Notes: generated by a model not told the origin, from the letters alone. A DNA stretch of 64,000 bases from Teratosphaeria epicoccoides (GCA_021401465.1 JADDMT010000118.1:19785-83784); one strand, 5' to 3'. Counted from the first letter of the stretch, positions 37,205-48,140 are shown. Translations and numbers: made by a program.

Positions 37205-37513
37205 TTACTAGTAGGTATGACAATTGCCATGTAAAGGAAAGCTTGTAATCGCTAAGCCTTGCTAAGCGCATAAGGTGTAAGAATTAACGAGATATTAATG
37301 TTGCTAAGGCCTAGCTTAGCGGGGAACTATAGGACTTTTAGCTGTAAAACACTACCAAATTAGCTATAGAGACCTAAAGCCTAGGGTCGTAGATATAGGG
37401 CCAAAACAAGCCGGAAGCACGCTAACCTTACAGAGATTAATGTAGCTAATATTAGCTGCAAAGGTATACTGTTAGAGTCGTCGATATTCATGTGTATAAT
37501 GCTTAGCAGGTAG
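37205..37513 (+). pseudogene. Transposon D ORF1, C-terminal part
   Basis: Resumes the ORF1 frame in phase right after the B1 target duplicate. Reads through basic stretches (RRYRAKTSRKH near 37405) with only TAG/TAA stops and ends at TAG 37511-37513 or shortly after. Overlaps the transposase stop by a few bases, tail to tail. Confidence 0.5.
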
Positions 37514-38700
37514 CTAGAGGAAGTTTAGCAGTAAAATACTAGTAATTATCCTCCTCGTGCCTAACTTCAGGGTCTTTAGTAAGACATAGATACTCCTCAA
37601 CTATAGGCAGTAGTACGTCGTATCTCTCTGAGGTCTAGTTGCCCCTACGGAGGCAAGTAATGCAGTTTATTAGAAGTATAGTAATATAGTAGTACGCTAC
37701 TACTAGTTATTAAGTAGACTTCAAGTTTGCTGCGAATACTATGTAGGTAAACCTACGCTAGATCTCGCTAAAGCTATGCTTAACACTAATCCGGAAGCTT
37801 GACATCTGTCTGTTAAAGGCCTTGTGTTATAGTAGTAGTGCTTGCTAGCCTAAGGTATGTTTAAAGGGCGCCATGATACTAAAGCTATTCTTATATACTA
37901 GATTGCTATATAAGTATAGCTGCTTACGCTTACTACTATCTTGGCGGTATTAGTTTATCATACATCTAATACGTTATAGCACGCGTAAAGCTTAATACAT
38001 TATGTTGTTGTTGTCCTTGCTATAGAAGGGTCTAATAACACTTAATATGAGGCTGTCTAGTATAACAATACCCTGTAGCTTGTAACTATGAGCCTTGTTA
38101 TGACTACTATAATATAAACGCTACTCTTTCTTAGGCCTTATAGAGCCTATAAAGTAGCTGTTAATAAAGCCCTATATGTATCCTTGATAACTACGCTTCT
38201 ACAAGGCATATAAGAACCGCTAGAGGGTATTATATCGTCTAAGGCGTAGATGCCAAGCCAAGATCTTCTTGAGTTAAGTCGCTAGATATTTAATCATGTC
38301 GTTAAAGATAATTAAGAGTGTTAAGGCAGATCTACTAAAGGTCTTAACATGCTCGCTCTACACAAGACTAGGCCTTGCTATTTGTCTAAGGACTAACACT
38401 ATCGCTATCTCTAGTGTTACCTTAATACAATTGCGGAAGATAATAGAGCTAAGATCGAATGCGTCTATTAAGCGCTCGACCTCGTCGTAGTAGCATCTGT
38501 AGCCTGTTAGTATAAGTAGTAACAACACTATACGTTACTAATAATTGACCTTGTGCTTATAATTAGCTGCTAGCTAGTCGTCTAAGGTAAAGTCCTTAGG
38601 CTTAAATACTAGCGGAGCTAGTATATTCTAGCTAGCGCGTAGCTAGTAGCGACGACGTTATAGATACTACTAACTAAGTAGGAGGTAACTATATAACACT
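37503..38700 (-). pseudogene. Transposon D transposase (DDE_Tnp_4, PIF/Harbinger type)
   Basis: Minus-strand frame ending TAA at 37503. Recognised by the order of family motifs: FRNCIKV and LRQIARP region, LIIFNDMI (family: LSxIFNDxxxxL), WHLRLRRY, GFINSYFIGSIRP (family GFIDGT...CRP), YSSHNKAHSYKLQG (family YNGHKRxHALKFQ), LYSNLVY (family YGDPAYPL) and FNRQMSSFRISVKHSF (family FNKAMSSVRVSVEWxFG). All three catalytic acids are changed: Asp to Asn at 38160-38162, Asp to Asn at 37902-37904, Glu to Lys at 37779-37781. Start codon not resolved. The enzyme would cut and paste the element; this copy is inactive. Confidence 0.72.
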
Positions 38701-38944
38701 AGTAGGAGATAGTCGTCTATTAACAAGCGGTCTATAGCGGTATTATAACACTACTAACAACTTACAAAGTTAAAGTCAAAGATTACATAATACGTTAAAA
38801 ACACTACATGCGACAAGTAATAACATGATATTAACATAGTATTAGACACTTAACTACAATCGATACTTGGCACTTAAATTACATCTACAAAGGTTAATAA
38901 CTTATGTCTGCGAGGCTACCTTGCAGATAGCTGTAAAAGGTATC

Positions 38945-39974
38945 TGTTATCCTTGCCGCCTAATCTTCTATTTCGCTTTAAGGTAATCTCTATATATGTT
39001 ATAAGGGACACAAGGTCTTGCTAAGTTGTCAGGAGTTCATGAAAAGTCATGATTATGTTCTGAAGATTATTATCAAGCTTGACAAGTAGGTACTATACGC
39101 GTTACGTCTTAGTATAGGGTAGCATCTGTCTCTTAAGTATAGTAAGGTAGGTAGCGAAGCTAGAGGTTATTTGTTCCTTCTCCTCCTTAGCCTTCTTATA
39201 CTTGACAGACATAGTAAGGGCATAGTTCCCTAGATCCTCGACCTAGTCGACATAGAACTAGTAAAAGTCCGCCTATATATATGTTCTGTTATAGACCTAC
39301 ATAAGGTTATACTACTCATGCTAATTATTACGAGGTTCCTTATCCTCTTTAAGCTACATTATACTAAAGGCGACCTATTTGCCCTCTATAGAATATCCGC
39401 GTAGGTTAAGCATAAAAACTCCCTTACATGCCTACAAGAAAGTTCGAGCCTCCTTTAAGGTATCTCCCTTAAACGGCTTCAGGTTACATGCGTTATAACT
39501 GCCTCCTAGTTAGCCTACTATAGCCCTAAATTTAGGCACTAGATTTGCAGGCATATGTAGAGAGTCTACGCCTACTAGTACATTATCTTCGTAGGTCCCT
39601 AGCATGAAATCTTACTAGATTTCTTTATCTACTAGTTTATTAGTACTACTTATAGCAATATCTTTGTCATCCTCGCTATTATTACTACTAGAAGGGGTAT
39701 GGCTCTAGCTCTAGTTTACAAGGCAGTTTACAACCTAATTAACAATCATGGCTATAAGGGCTAGGTTAATAGTCAGGGTTAGCTATAGTCCCTATGTAGG
39801 GGATCTATTACCTTGTCTACTACGTAATTAGCCTCTAGTAGAACTGTCACTTAATGTAGTGTCGCTTATAGGGGGTACTCTTACAGGCTAGTTACTTAGG
39901 CTAGCTTTACTATTACAGGCACTTAGGATAGTACTCGCTATGTATTAGTTACAAGTTTGTAGTACTCTAGACAT
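38945..39974 (-). pseudogene. Gypsy C2 gag, N-terminal part
   Basis: Aligns with C1 17730-18490 in reverse and supplies the gag start missing in C1: ATG at 39974 (product begins MSRVLQTC). The flank at 38945-38949 (TGTTA) is the duplicate made by transposon D. Ser/Thr/Asn-rich N-terminus, then the capsid-like region shared with C1. TAG/TAA stops throughout. Confidence 0.65.
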
Positions 39975-40025
39975 ATTATAGTATTCTCTACTAGACTACA
40001 AAGTAGGGAGGAGAAAGCAGAACTA

Positions 40026-40465
40026 ATATAGATGTATATGCTATATAATATGAAAATATCTTGTAGTATAACAGAGTAATCTGACCTTTTAATAGGTACA
40101 AGATAGCACTACTTTCTACTTATTATAGAGGTAGCGCTAAAGGTACTTATAACCCCTAACACCTCTTAATTAGGGAAAGCATGTCTAAGCCTAACCCTAC
40201 AGGAGTACTATAGGGTTAGTGACATAGGGGCATCCTATGTTAAGCATTAATCCTACTTAGATAACATACAAGCTAATATATGTACGAAGGACTCCCTTGC
40301 TATATGTAGCAGGGTTACTACATACTTAGGGTAGGCATTAGAGCCTATGTAGCTCTAATAGCCCCCTAGTATTAACTGTATTAGCTATCTTATACATATT
40401 AAAAGGTCAGATTACTCTGTTATAATACAAGATATTTTCATATTATATAGTATATACATCTATAT
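40026..40465. mobile_element. MITE with 82-bp terminal inverted repeats
   Basis: 440-bp element flanked by TA on both sides (40024-40025, 40466-40467). Its ends, 40026-40107 and 40384-40465, are inverted copies that differ at only a few bases (ATATAGATGTATA...AAGATAGC). No coding capacity. TA duplication and size fit a Tc1/mariner-related MITE. The low number of differences between arms suggests recent insertion or sparing from RIP. Confidence 0.85.
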
Positions 40466-40467
40466 TA

Positions 40468-41150
40468 GGTATATAGGATTACATTTAGGAGCTTTAAAAA
40501 CTCCCTTTAGTTTTAGCTTAATATAGTGTATATTCTTATACTTACTATGTTTAATTATACTACTCTTTTAATAAATATACATGTGTTTATCCTCTTAGCT
40601 ACATCTATAGTATAATTTATATAAGAAGTATATATATTACTAATATTCCTTTAGAGGAGACTTCTCTAAAAGCTCTTTTATAATATTAAGGTATATCTAT
40701 ACTTCTTTATCTAATAAAAGGTCTTAAGTAGCTATAATATGCCTCCTTATGTCCTAGTCCTTTAAGCCCTATTATAATGTCTTATCTAAAAAGTTAGAAA
40801 GATTAGCCTTATATGTAAAAGTACCTAAATTAAGACTTAATCCTTTAAAGCTATATTTCTCTATTATATCTTCTATACTATCCTTTACCTCTTTATTTAA
40901 ATAAACTCTATACCTATAACTACCTCCTATTTCCTGTTAAATAGCTGGCTTTTAAATACTCTAAAGAAAGCATATTAGGGATCCTTTAGTATTTAATCTT
41001 AAAATACTCTATAACAAGCTTATTCTTACTATATATTATGTTCCTAAACTTCTTTTCATAGAAATCTAGAATCTTCCTAGCTCCCTTAATCTTTGCCTTT
41101 AATAGTGTATCTAAATGAGGCCCTATTGTTATGTAATAAGGATCAAAGGA
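40468..41150 (-). pseudogene. AT-rich degenerate block, possible old transposase
   Basis: The most AT-rich stretch of the window. The minus strand gives patches of plausible protein (Lys/Ile/Tyr-rich, for example KILDFYEKKFRNIIY near 41060) broken by TAG/TAA. Possibly the body of an old DNA transposon next to the MITE; no family motif seen. Ends sharply near 41150 where base composition becomes normal. Confidence 0.3.
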
Positions 41151-41232
41151 CCGTGTGTTTTAGCTAGTTGCCAAGAAGCCGAGGCCCGGAGGTTTCGCTA
41201 CTTTTTGACTTGGCGTCGATGACTACGAGATG

Positions 41233-41480
41233 TCAGCGCCGACTACGAGGTATCAGCGCTGATTAGAAGACATCAGCGCTGATTGTGAGGTGTCAGCGCT
41301 GATCAAAAGACATCAGCGCTGATTGTGGGATGTCAGCGCTGATTGTGGGGTGTCAGCGCTGATTGTAGGCTGTCAGCGCTGATTAGGGGTGTCAGCGCTG
41401 ATTGTGAGGCGTCAGCGCTGATGTCTTTCGATCAGCGCTGATTGTGGGGTGTCAGCGCTGATTGTGAGGCGTTAGCGCGA
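41233..41480 (+). repeat. 20-bp minisatellite with palindromic core TCAGCGCTGA
   Basis: About 12.5 units of 20 bp (one of 19). Each begins with the perfect palindrome TCAGCGCTGA, followed by a 10-bp variable spacer of two main types (TTGTGRGGTG and YYARAAGACA). Unit 10 carries the spacer of unit 4 in inverted orientation, possible because the core is self-complementary. It sits within 100 bp of the edge of the RIP block. Confidence 0.9.
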
Positions 41481-41649
41481 TGAAAAGTTGAAACAACATG
41501 ACATCGTAGTCCTCTTCCGCCGTCCAAGGTGAGTAGTCCTCTCCTGGTAGGTCGTTATCCTCTGCCTGCCCTCCGCCTCTTGCCACCCCGCTCCTCTCGT
41601 TGTTCCGCCCTGCTGTCTTCTCTCCCTGCTGTCTTTCTATCCTGATAAC

Positions 41650-42532
41650 GTGGACCAGCGGGCACGTTATCTAGCTAGTACCCGCTGTCCTTTGACTAGG
41701 CACGATGATCGAGCCATCCGCGAGATTACAAATGTCACAGCACGACAAACACAACACTATGCATCATCGTTGACTACGTCGTCAATTCCAACATCGTTGC
41801 GACGATGCCAAAGACGTCGTCGCCGCCGACTCTACAATAACCGAAACGCCGCCAGAACCGCCAGGCTGCAACATTCGAGGCGAACAGTCGACCTGCCATA
41901 CACAGCGCTTGCACCCATAAACGAGTCACAGAGGGAGAAGCTCGAGCTGGTTAAGATCATGATCGCACTCGCTTGGGACACGCAGCCTAGAATGGATGTT
42001 CGGGAACTGTCAGGCAACTCAGAGCTACAAGAGAAGGCATCCCATCAGTGACAGGCAAGATAACAGGCCGACTGTGATGTATTCCTGAAGATGGTGTACT
42101 ATCTGGCAGTCTAATCTGGCGGACAAACATACCTACCCGCAGTTAATGGTGACACAGTGTAGCAAGAAAACCAAGCAAGGTTACTGGCAGATCTCGCCGG
42201 CTGTCACGGTGCTACCACACGAGCTACTATTGCTCCAAGGTCAACTAAATGCGCGAGAGACAGCCTTCGATGCGCGAGTCCGTCAGGCCCACGACAATCA
42301 GCGGAGACTGACCACTGTCCGCGACAGCTACTTGGCGTCAACATCTCGGCTCTTCATCCGGCTCTGCGATCACAATTGCCTGCCCCGACACCTGCAACGC
42401 CGGTTCAGGAAGGAAGAGGAGAGTTCATTGCCTGCCTGGCTGAGATGCAGTCGTAATCTCTTTAGCAATGGTAGCTACAAACCTCGTGTACATACGTGTG
42501 CTACGAGCCCTGAAGGTCCTGGCTGTTTCTAG
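41650..42532 (+). CDS. Hypothetical coding region in two frames, unresolved
   Basis: Two successive plus-strand frames look more protein-like than their shadows. 41650-42051 has an Arg-rich middle and an ESQREKLELVKIMIALAWD helix near its end. 42146-42532 has a helical LLLLQGQLNARETAFDARVRQAHDNQRR part and a basic tail. They may be exons of one gene (94-bp gap ending in CCGCAG at 42140) or a decayed gene. An upstream GTGAGT donor at 41531 could belong to a 5' exon. The first in-frame codon of each stretch is not ATG. No family recognised. Confidence 0.3.
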
Positions 42533-45500
42533 TCGCTGGCTAACACGACCTGCAGTACGACGATTAGTGCCTCTGATCTATCCGATAGGACCAGGAGCCA
42601 TAGCCGGCCGAGATCAGCGCAGCTCCGAATCTAACATCCTCTTGAGACTCGTGATTTCGGGTTCACTCCCGGACTTTGTCTCACATCTCCGGTCGACTAC
42701 GGTCGACTACAGTGTGATCGCGCATGCATCTCATGACCGATCCATAACCTTCCAAGTCTACTGCTAGACCTCCCGGCTAGCCTTCGTCGCCCTGCCTACT
42801 AATCGGACTTACCGGAATACTCCTTGGCTGTGCAGAAGGGCAGCGTGTCACTTCTGTGAGGGATTCCATGCGTCCTGTTTGTGAAATATCCATCAGACAA
42901 AGGTAGGCCTCTATGCCTGCAATACCTGCGAATCCATCCTGTCATGACTTACTATCATCATACTTCCCCCGAGTCGTGTCAACCCCGCTGCCCATTAACG
43001 ATACACCCTCCGAGTCGGATCACCTCTTACTATCAACGATAATCCCTCTAAACCGTGATCCTACCTACTCCCCATCCACGATACACCCTCCAAGCCGTGA
43101 TCACACCTACTGCCTATTACCGATACCCCCTCCAAGTCTCCTCGCCATACGGCTCTCCATAGTAGGGACTACACTCCACTCCACCGGACCCCGCGACGGC
43201 GGACGCAGCAGGCGCACGACGAATCACGGACGTGTATGGTAGCCTTTGCCCAGATTTCTCTACTACCTCGCGGAGCTCTAGAGTCACTAGCTGATCAACA
43301 GGCACCGACATCATGTGCTTAGCAGGCAATATGTGAGCAGTTCGGATCGGTCCTCCTGCGGCAGAGCAAGTTAACCCTAGGCCTCGCACCCTGCCCGGCC
43401 GACCGCAAGCAACGACGCTAGCACCGGGTGTACGACTAGGCACGTACGCATGTAGTAGCCTTTGCCCATGACCCCCTACCGCCCTGTAGAACCCAGGAAG
43501 CGCCGACATCATGATCTCTTTTAATGCCTGGACCGCGTGGCCCACCCAGCCTCTCCTTCCCTCGCGCCGCCCGGCCTGCAAGCGGATGTGCTCCACGTGA
43601 GCGTCCGTCACTACGCCTCAAGCCATGGCTCTGCGCGTCAAACTGGCGAGCTCGGCTTTCCGATCGCGCGTCGCCTGCTGTCGGCGCTTGGCTTTAACCC
43701 GGCCGTAGCGTAGCCTCAAGTCATTGCCAACGGGCATTCCGGCGTTTTCGTCGACATGTTGCTGATGGGCAATGTGGTGTCTCAAGTTGGCGGTAGCGCG
43801 TCATGATGTCTGGTCGCAGCGTCGGGGAGAGGCCTGTAGCCTGTGCTCGCTAGCACCCAAACGATACGAGATGACTTGGAATCTAGTGATCGAATGGACT
43901 CGAGCCTGCGATGCTGCCTCGAACACATTGCCATAGAGTAACTAAACAAACGAGCGCTATGCACAGAGACTAGGCCCATTAATCCTTCTGCCGGTGCTCA
44001 TTGTTGAGATGTCTTCGATGATTTCGAAACCTTTGGCCGCACTCGAGTGCGACGCTCCCTGTCTCGTGCAATTAGTCCCGACTGCTCGCCCTTGCGCTTC
44101 TCATCGAAGCTCGGCGGTCCGCTTTCAGGTGTTGGATTCGTCGCGGACTGATACATTCCTTGAAACTCTCGTGCAAGGCACTCGCCGCCGTCCTGTATCG
44201 CAGTCTTGGCAAAGCTGACAGCAGCCCGCCTCCCCGCCTACATGTAGCGGGATCCGGGCCGGCGTGCGGAAGTCACATTGACATCGATCGCGGGCGCATG
44301 CGGCATGAGCTGGCATTGAGCCATCTTGCATGTACAGTCCAGTGTTTGGTGCAAGACACAGCGTTGGTTCTGGCTTTTGAGGCGCATGAGCGGGCAGCCA
44401 TCATGAAGGCCGAAGCCATGTAGCATGGATGCAGCAAAACTGCTCGCAACCAAGCTAATTCATACCGCCCTCACGCCCAGGCGACCGCACCATCAGTGAG
44501 CCGTGTCGACGTGCTGTCACGTCCGTGTATCGGTGTGAGACTTTGTGTTCGGAAGAAGGAAAGCGCGATGCATGTGTCCAACACAAATCCGATGTTTTTT
44601 CGGGCGGAAGTCCGAGAACTCCGGTCATGTTACTCGGTCAAGAGCAGCGAGAGCGATTATTGATCAATGGAAGCAGATGCTTTTGACTTTTGAACAAATG
44701 CTACCTTCTGCGGCGAATCTCGACATACCTTGACAACCACATTTAGCTGCACGGCCGGTCACGAAACGCAAGGTCGAGGGGCAATGCAAGTGGGACTATT
44801 CTCTGTAACGCCTTGCGAACTTGACCTTGCCGTTCCCCTTGCTGAGACACTCCCCCAGGCCTCACTCATCCCGTATTCGATGATCTCTTGTCTTTCCTCC
44901 ACATTGCTGTCGACGCCAATTCCGTCATCATGCCCAGCCCCCACCGCAGCAGCATCGCGCATTTGGTCACACAAAGTCGCCTACTCTCCTCTTGGTCGTA
45001 CAGCGGCTCCCACCGAGCGTCTCCGGCCGCTTGATCTCCATCAGAAAGAGCAGCCATTGCTTTGTCGAGCTCTGACATCTTCCGACCCAAGCCGCCTTAC
45101 AGTCTCCTCTCCTGTTCTTCTCCATGCCTGCGACCCGCGGACGGATGCTGAAAGAAAATGCTCGTCTATGTGGCGCAAATGCGATGGATTCATCGGCAGC
45201 GGGATGGGGACCTTGTGAGAATCTCTTTTCTGTGATGCACGCGGTGGTAGTCCGTGTACGCCGCACCTGCCTGTGGTCGCAATGCGCTATTCCACCCTTC
45301 TCCGTGTGGTTGACACCAAGATCCGGACGGCGGCTGATCCCGCTCTTGTCGCATTCTGCGCCATGATAATAATACAACATTAGTACTTGACGGCCCGTTG
45401 AATTGGCAGAATTATAGAGCGTCAGCACGCAGGCGTCGCCTTTTTCACTACCGCAGACGCTCACCCCTCTCTTCTGATGGCTCTTCCATTGCAATCGCGA

Positions 45501-45559
45501 TGCCACACATCTGTGCACATGTGCTCATGTGGCCGCCGTACACGGGCCCGGACGTCCTG
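42533..45559. other. Unmutated intergenic stretch, no gene supported
   Basis: Normal base composition, many short overlapping frames on both strands, none with clear protein features. Contains a ~43-bp imperfect tandem repeat at 42999-43138 (ACGATACACCCTCC type, ~3.5 units). A short minus-strand start-like stretch at 44975-45072 (MSELDKAMAALSDGDQ) could be an exon remnant; nothing confirms it. Confidence 0.4.
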
Positions 45560-45563
45560 ACAT

Positions 45564-45965
45564 GCACGTGTATGCTACACGAGGAGAGATCGGGCGACCT
45601 TCACAAAGCTGCTTCATCCTCTCGATTTTGGAGCTGTTAAGGTAAGGCATGTTTAGCACGACTGGCGCGTGCAAGTAAGCAACCGCAGATCAGCGGTCGA
45701 TTAGCCAAGGCCAAAGCGCAAGTGTTTTCCGCAATGTTCGACCCCAGAGACAGAGACGCGCCAAAGTCGATCGAGTACCTGCAATTCGACATCAATGTTA
45801 CGTGTGCCTATTGCAGAGGCAATCAATCTCTTCGATCGATTCCTAAGTTGTCCGTCATGCAAGAACTTGCTAAGGTACCAAGCCGACGATGCGGACGGCG
45901 ATCTGTATGATATTTGCATTGACTGTTATGTGATAGAACGTGCTTCTAACAGTAGTCTCAATTAG
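45564..45965 (+). pseudogene. 3' end of a zinc-finger gene, one intron and a frameshift
   Basis: Exon up to 45641 (..TKLLHPLDFGAVK), intron 45642-45688 (GTAAGG ... CCGCAG, 47 bp), second exon to stop TAG 45965. The second exon first reads SAMFDPRDRDAPKSIEYLQFDINVT in one frame, then shifts near 45805. The other frame runs from ATG 45795 for 56 codons: LFDRFLSCPSCKNLLRY, acidic linker, DLYDICIDCYVIER, stop. The two CX2C pairs with the YDxCxDCY ending look like a ZZ- or treble-clef-type zinc site at the C-terminus, an arrangement I associate with fungal hypothetical proteins. The frame change suggests a recent indel or a small unrecognised intron. Confidence 0.45.
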
Positions 45966-47042
45966 GTGAAGCAATTCCGATGAACAAAGCTCGCTAGCAA
46001 GCATGTCTCAACATCGCGAATGCTAGGTAAAACCCAAATCGTGACGAAGAATCAGTTAGTTGTTATACGGAGGAGTAAGGAACCATGCTAACCACACAAC
46101 ATTATTGAAGTAGCCGCTGTCGTCTACGGTGCTTATTTAATGCTACGAGCGGATGCAAGATTAATTAACTGCAAGCAAGCGCAAATTCGCAATGAGCCGT
46201 ATGCGTCTTAGATCTATGGCTACCCGCCTCTGCTACGTCTAACTCGTGGCGGTTGTAGCCCGAGAATGCGGATACGAGCAGTAGACAGGGGTAGGTCTCG
46301 TTGACGTGCTGCTCCGCCGGCTCACGATGAAACCACAGTAGTCTGATAGACTACTGCGGCACAATCCCTCGTTGCAGGGGTTCTCACGGCGTGACCGACA
46401 GGGTGAGCTTAGGGATGTGCGAGTCGCTGAACAAGAGCTCGATGTCCTTCCTCCACCTGTGCTTGCTTCAAACAATCTTCAGTCAACATGTAAGCCTATC
46501 AGGAGAAGAGGTGTTGTGTGTGCTAACCAAGACCAAGGTGCACCCATGTTATGACGGTCAAAGTCATTCTTGAGAATGGGAGAAGACGCACTATCACAGA
46601 AGTGAGGCGGGTCGATTGTGGCAGAACTAGCTGTCCCACCTCCGCCGCGAATCCCAACCATCGTGGCTAGCAGCCACCTTTCGCATCACCTCCGCCCTCT
46701 AGCACGGGCTCATGAAGCATTACGACGAGGATTGCGGAAACAGGATTTACATATGAAGGTTAGCTCGTCTATTCATTGAGCACAACTGACAGTCATGCTG
46801 ATTTGAGGGCTAATAGTCGTCGTAAGGGCAGTGGGCTCGGATTGAGTCTGAGGAAGGAGCATACACGATTGCTGCAAGCAGAGGAGGGGAGCACCGGGGG
46901 CCGGGAGAGTTGTTGGGGAGGGAGGGGCACGTCCGGCTCAATTCGAAAAGAGACAGGCTTCACACAAAGAGACGTGGGTCCACATTGATTCTGAAGGAAA
47001 AGTGCAAAGGATTGCGGCAAATGTTCTCCGGCTTGTGTCAGA
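45966..47042. other. Intergenic, no gene supported
   Basis: Unmutated. Overlapping short frames only. It is the downstream side of both the zinc-finger relic and the kinase-like gene, which converge here. Confidence 0.45.
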
Positions 47043-47888
47043 TCACGACATCTTCTGTTCGTTATCGATGCGTGTTTGGGTGTCTATCATCCATTTCTCA
47101 AGCCTCGCCAAAGCCGCAACATCGTTCTGAGCTGCTGATTCCACGTAGTCCTCGTCTACCCATCCAGGCGTACCAGCAGAGATAAGAGGCTGCCCGAAGC
47201 TTCGACACGATCCAAAGTCAAATATGACAGGTACGTCATCTTTTGTAAAGCCAATATTCATGGGATTTAGATCGTTATGTGCAAGTCCCAATGAGTGTAG
47301 ATGCTCGATGCCCTCCCGAATTTGCTTCATACATCCCTGGATGTCAAGTCGGCGGTGGTCATCCTCAAATCGGTACTGGAAGATGACCTGATACCGCTCT
47401 AGCACGATTCCCGTGATTCTGCCCCGGCTTGACGTACATCCAAAGTACCGGGCTATATTCGGATGATGCTGGATTTTGAGCTGCTCGAGGATGGTGACCT
47501 CCCCTAGGAGTAGAGCAGATACCAGCTTTGTCTCCGCGGGATCATCAAGGCATAGGAGGTTCGGGCGTTTGATGTAGTGCAGATGGTCCTGGATATCTGA
47601 GCGGTCGACGATCGAGATCCATGGACTCGCAAGAGGGTATATGACCTCGTCGGGCACTGGCTGCAGGCTTTCCTCAATCTGACTGACCGTCAAATCGTAC
47701 TTGCGGATGCCTGGGACCTGGCCAAACCATGCTGTGCCATCTTTCGCGACGTAGGCGAATGTGCATCGCAGGACCTTGCCGCTCTGATAGTCTTCAACCT
47801 CGCATAGGTGGAAAAGGTCGCGCTTGGATGTTATACCCGGTGTTTGCACGCGGTGACACGCAGTTTCGATCACTGACTTGCTTTGCAT
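47043..47888 (-). CDS. Fungal protein kinase-like protein, intact
   Basis: 281 codons, ATG at 47888, no intron. The kinase fold is visible: probable ATP lysine in YIKRP (~107), helix-C Glu in LLGEVTILEQL (~130), hinge region LERYQVIFQ (~165), catalytic loop HNDLNPMN (204-211; HND in place of HRD) and DFG (224-226), then a short activation part GTPGWVDE and a brief C-terminal end. The C-lobe is much shorter than in regular kinases. This matches a family of small ascomycete kinase-like proteins that I recall by the HND-x-N-x-x-N loop and DFGSC. Catalytic residues are present, so activity is possible. Substrate unknown. The only clearly intact gene of the left half, surrounded by RIP blocks. Confidence 0.8.
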   Translation of the reverse strand: MQSKSVIETACHRVQTPGITSKRDLFHLCEVEDYQSGKVLRCTFAYVAKDGTAWFGQVPGIRKYDLTVSQIEESLQPVPDEVIYPLASPWISIVDRSDIQDHLHYIKRPNLLCLDDPAETKLVSALLLGEVTILEQLKIQHHPNIARYFGCTSSRGRITGIVLERYQVIFQYRFEDDHRRLDIQGCMKQIREGIEHLHSLGLAHNDLNPMNIGFTKDDVPVIFDFGSCRSFGQPLISAGTPGWVDEDYVESAAQNDVAALARLEKWMIDTQTRIDNEQKMS

Positions 47889-48140
47889 GTCTTCTCGATC
47901 TCGAAGGCCACTATTGATGATTACACAGCGGGTTCATACTATGAGCCTGTCCGTGAAGACGTATGTGCTGAATGACTTGATGGAACCTAGAAGGAATGCG
48001 ATCTCTGACTAAGCTCGGCAGCTCGGCAGCTCGGCAGTCCTGCTCGTTGTAGATGGTCTACTCTCGGCCGACTCACTGCTTGTTGTTGTCGCAGCGAGAG
48101 CAAGTATTCGTCGAGCAACTTACTTGTTTCGAGGAAGACG
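47889..48140. promoter_or_regulatory. Upstream region of the kinase-like gene
   Basis: About 250 bp of unmutated sequence between the gene and the RIP-like block. Holds a 9-bp triplicate GCTCGGCAG (48013-48037). No defined promoter motif recognised. Confidence 0.35.

Larger units (their letters stand above)
28511..38944. mobile_element. PIF/Harbinger-like DNA transposon D, split by gypsy B1
   Basis: Ends are imperfect inverted repeats of ~40 bp: left GACACCTTTTGTAATAGTCTG, right (reverse) GATACCTTTTACAGCTATCTG. Flanks are TATTA (28506-28510) and TGTTA (38945-38949), so the target duplication is 5 bp or a 3-bp TTA core, the latter usual for PIF/Harbinger. Without B1, D is about 3.6 kb and holds two convergent genes: ORF1 on plus, DDE transposase on minus. 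A two-gene layout is typical of this superfamily. Both genes are RIP-destroyed. Confidence 0.7.
23606..39974 (-). mobile_element. Gypsy C2, split by transposon D (which contains B1)
   Basis: Joining 23606-28510 with 38945-39974 restores one C-family element on the minus strand; the junction fits the uninterrupted C1 sequence at ~18490. D sits within gag. LTRs were not identified; the MITE at 40026 lies just upstream of the gag start. Extent given is from the antisense ORF to the gag ATG. Confidence 0.65.

Noticed and set aside
28511..38944. Reading element D as an LTR retrotransposon
   Set aside because: Its ends are inverted, not direct, repeats and the gene has DDE_Tnp_4 motifs.
41233..41480. 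Regular repeats with spacers resembling a CRISPR array
   Set aside because: Units are only 20 bp, the spacers are two recurrent 10-bp types, and the host is a fungus; this is a minisatellite.
43117..45518. Several 60-180 codon frames on both strands
   Set aside because: They overlap each other, many start with GTG/TTG, and none shows domain-like or compositionally convincing sequence.
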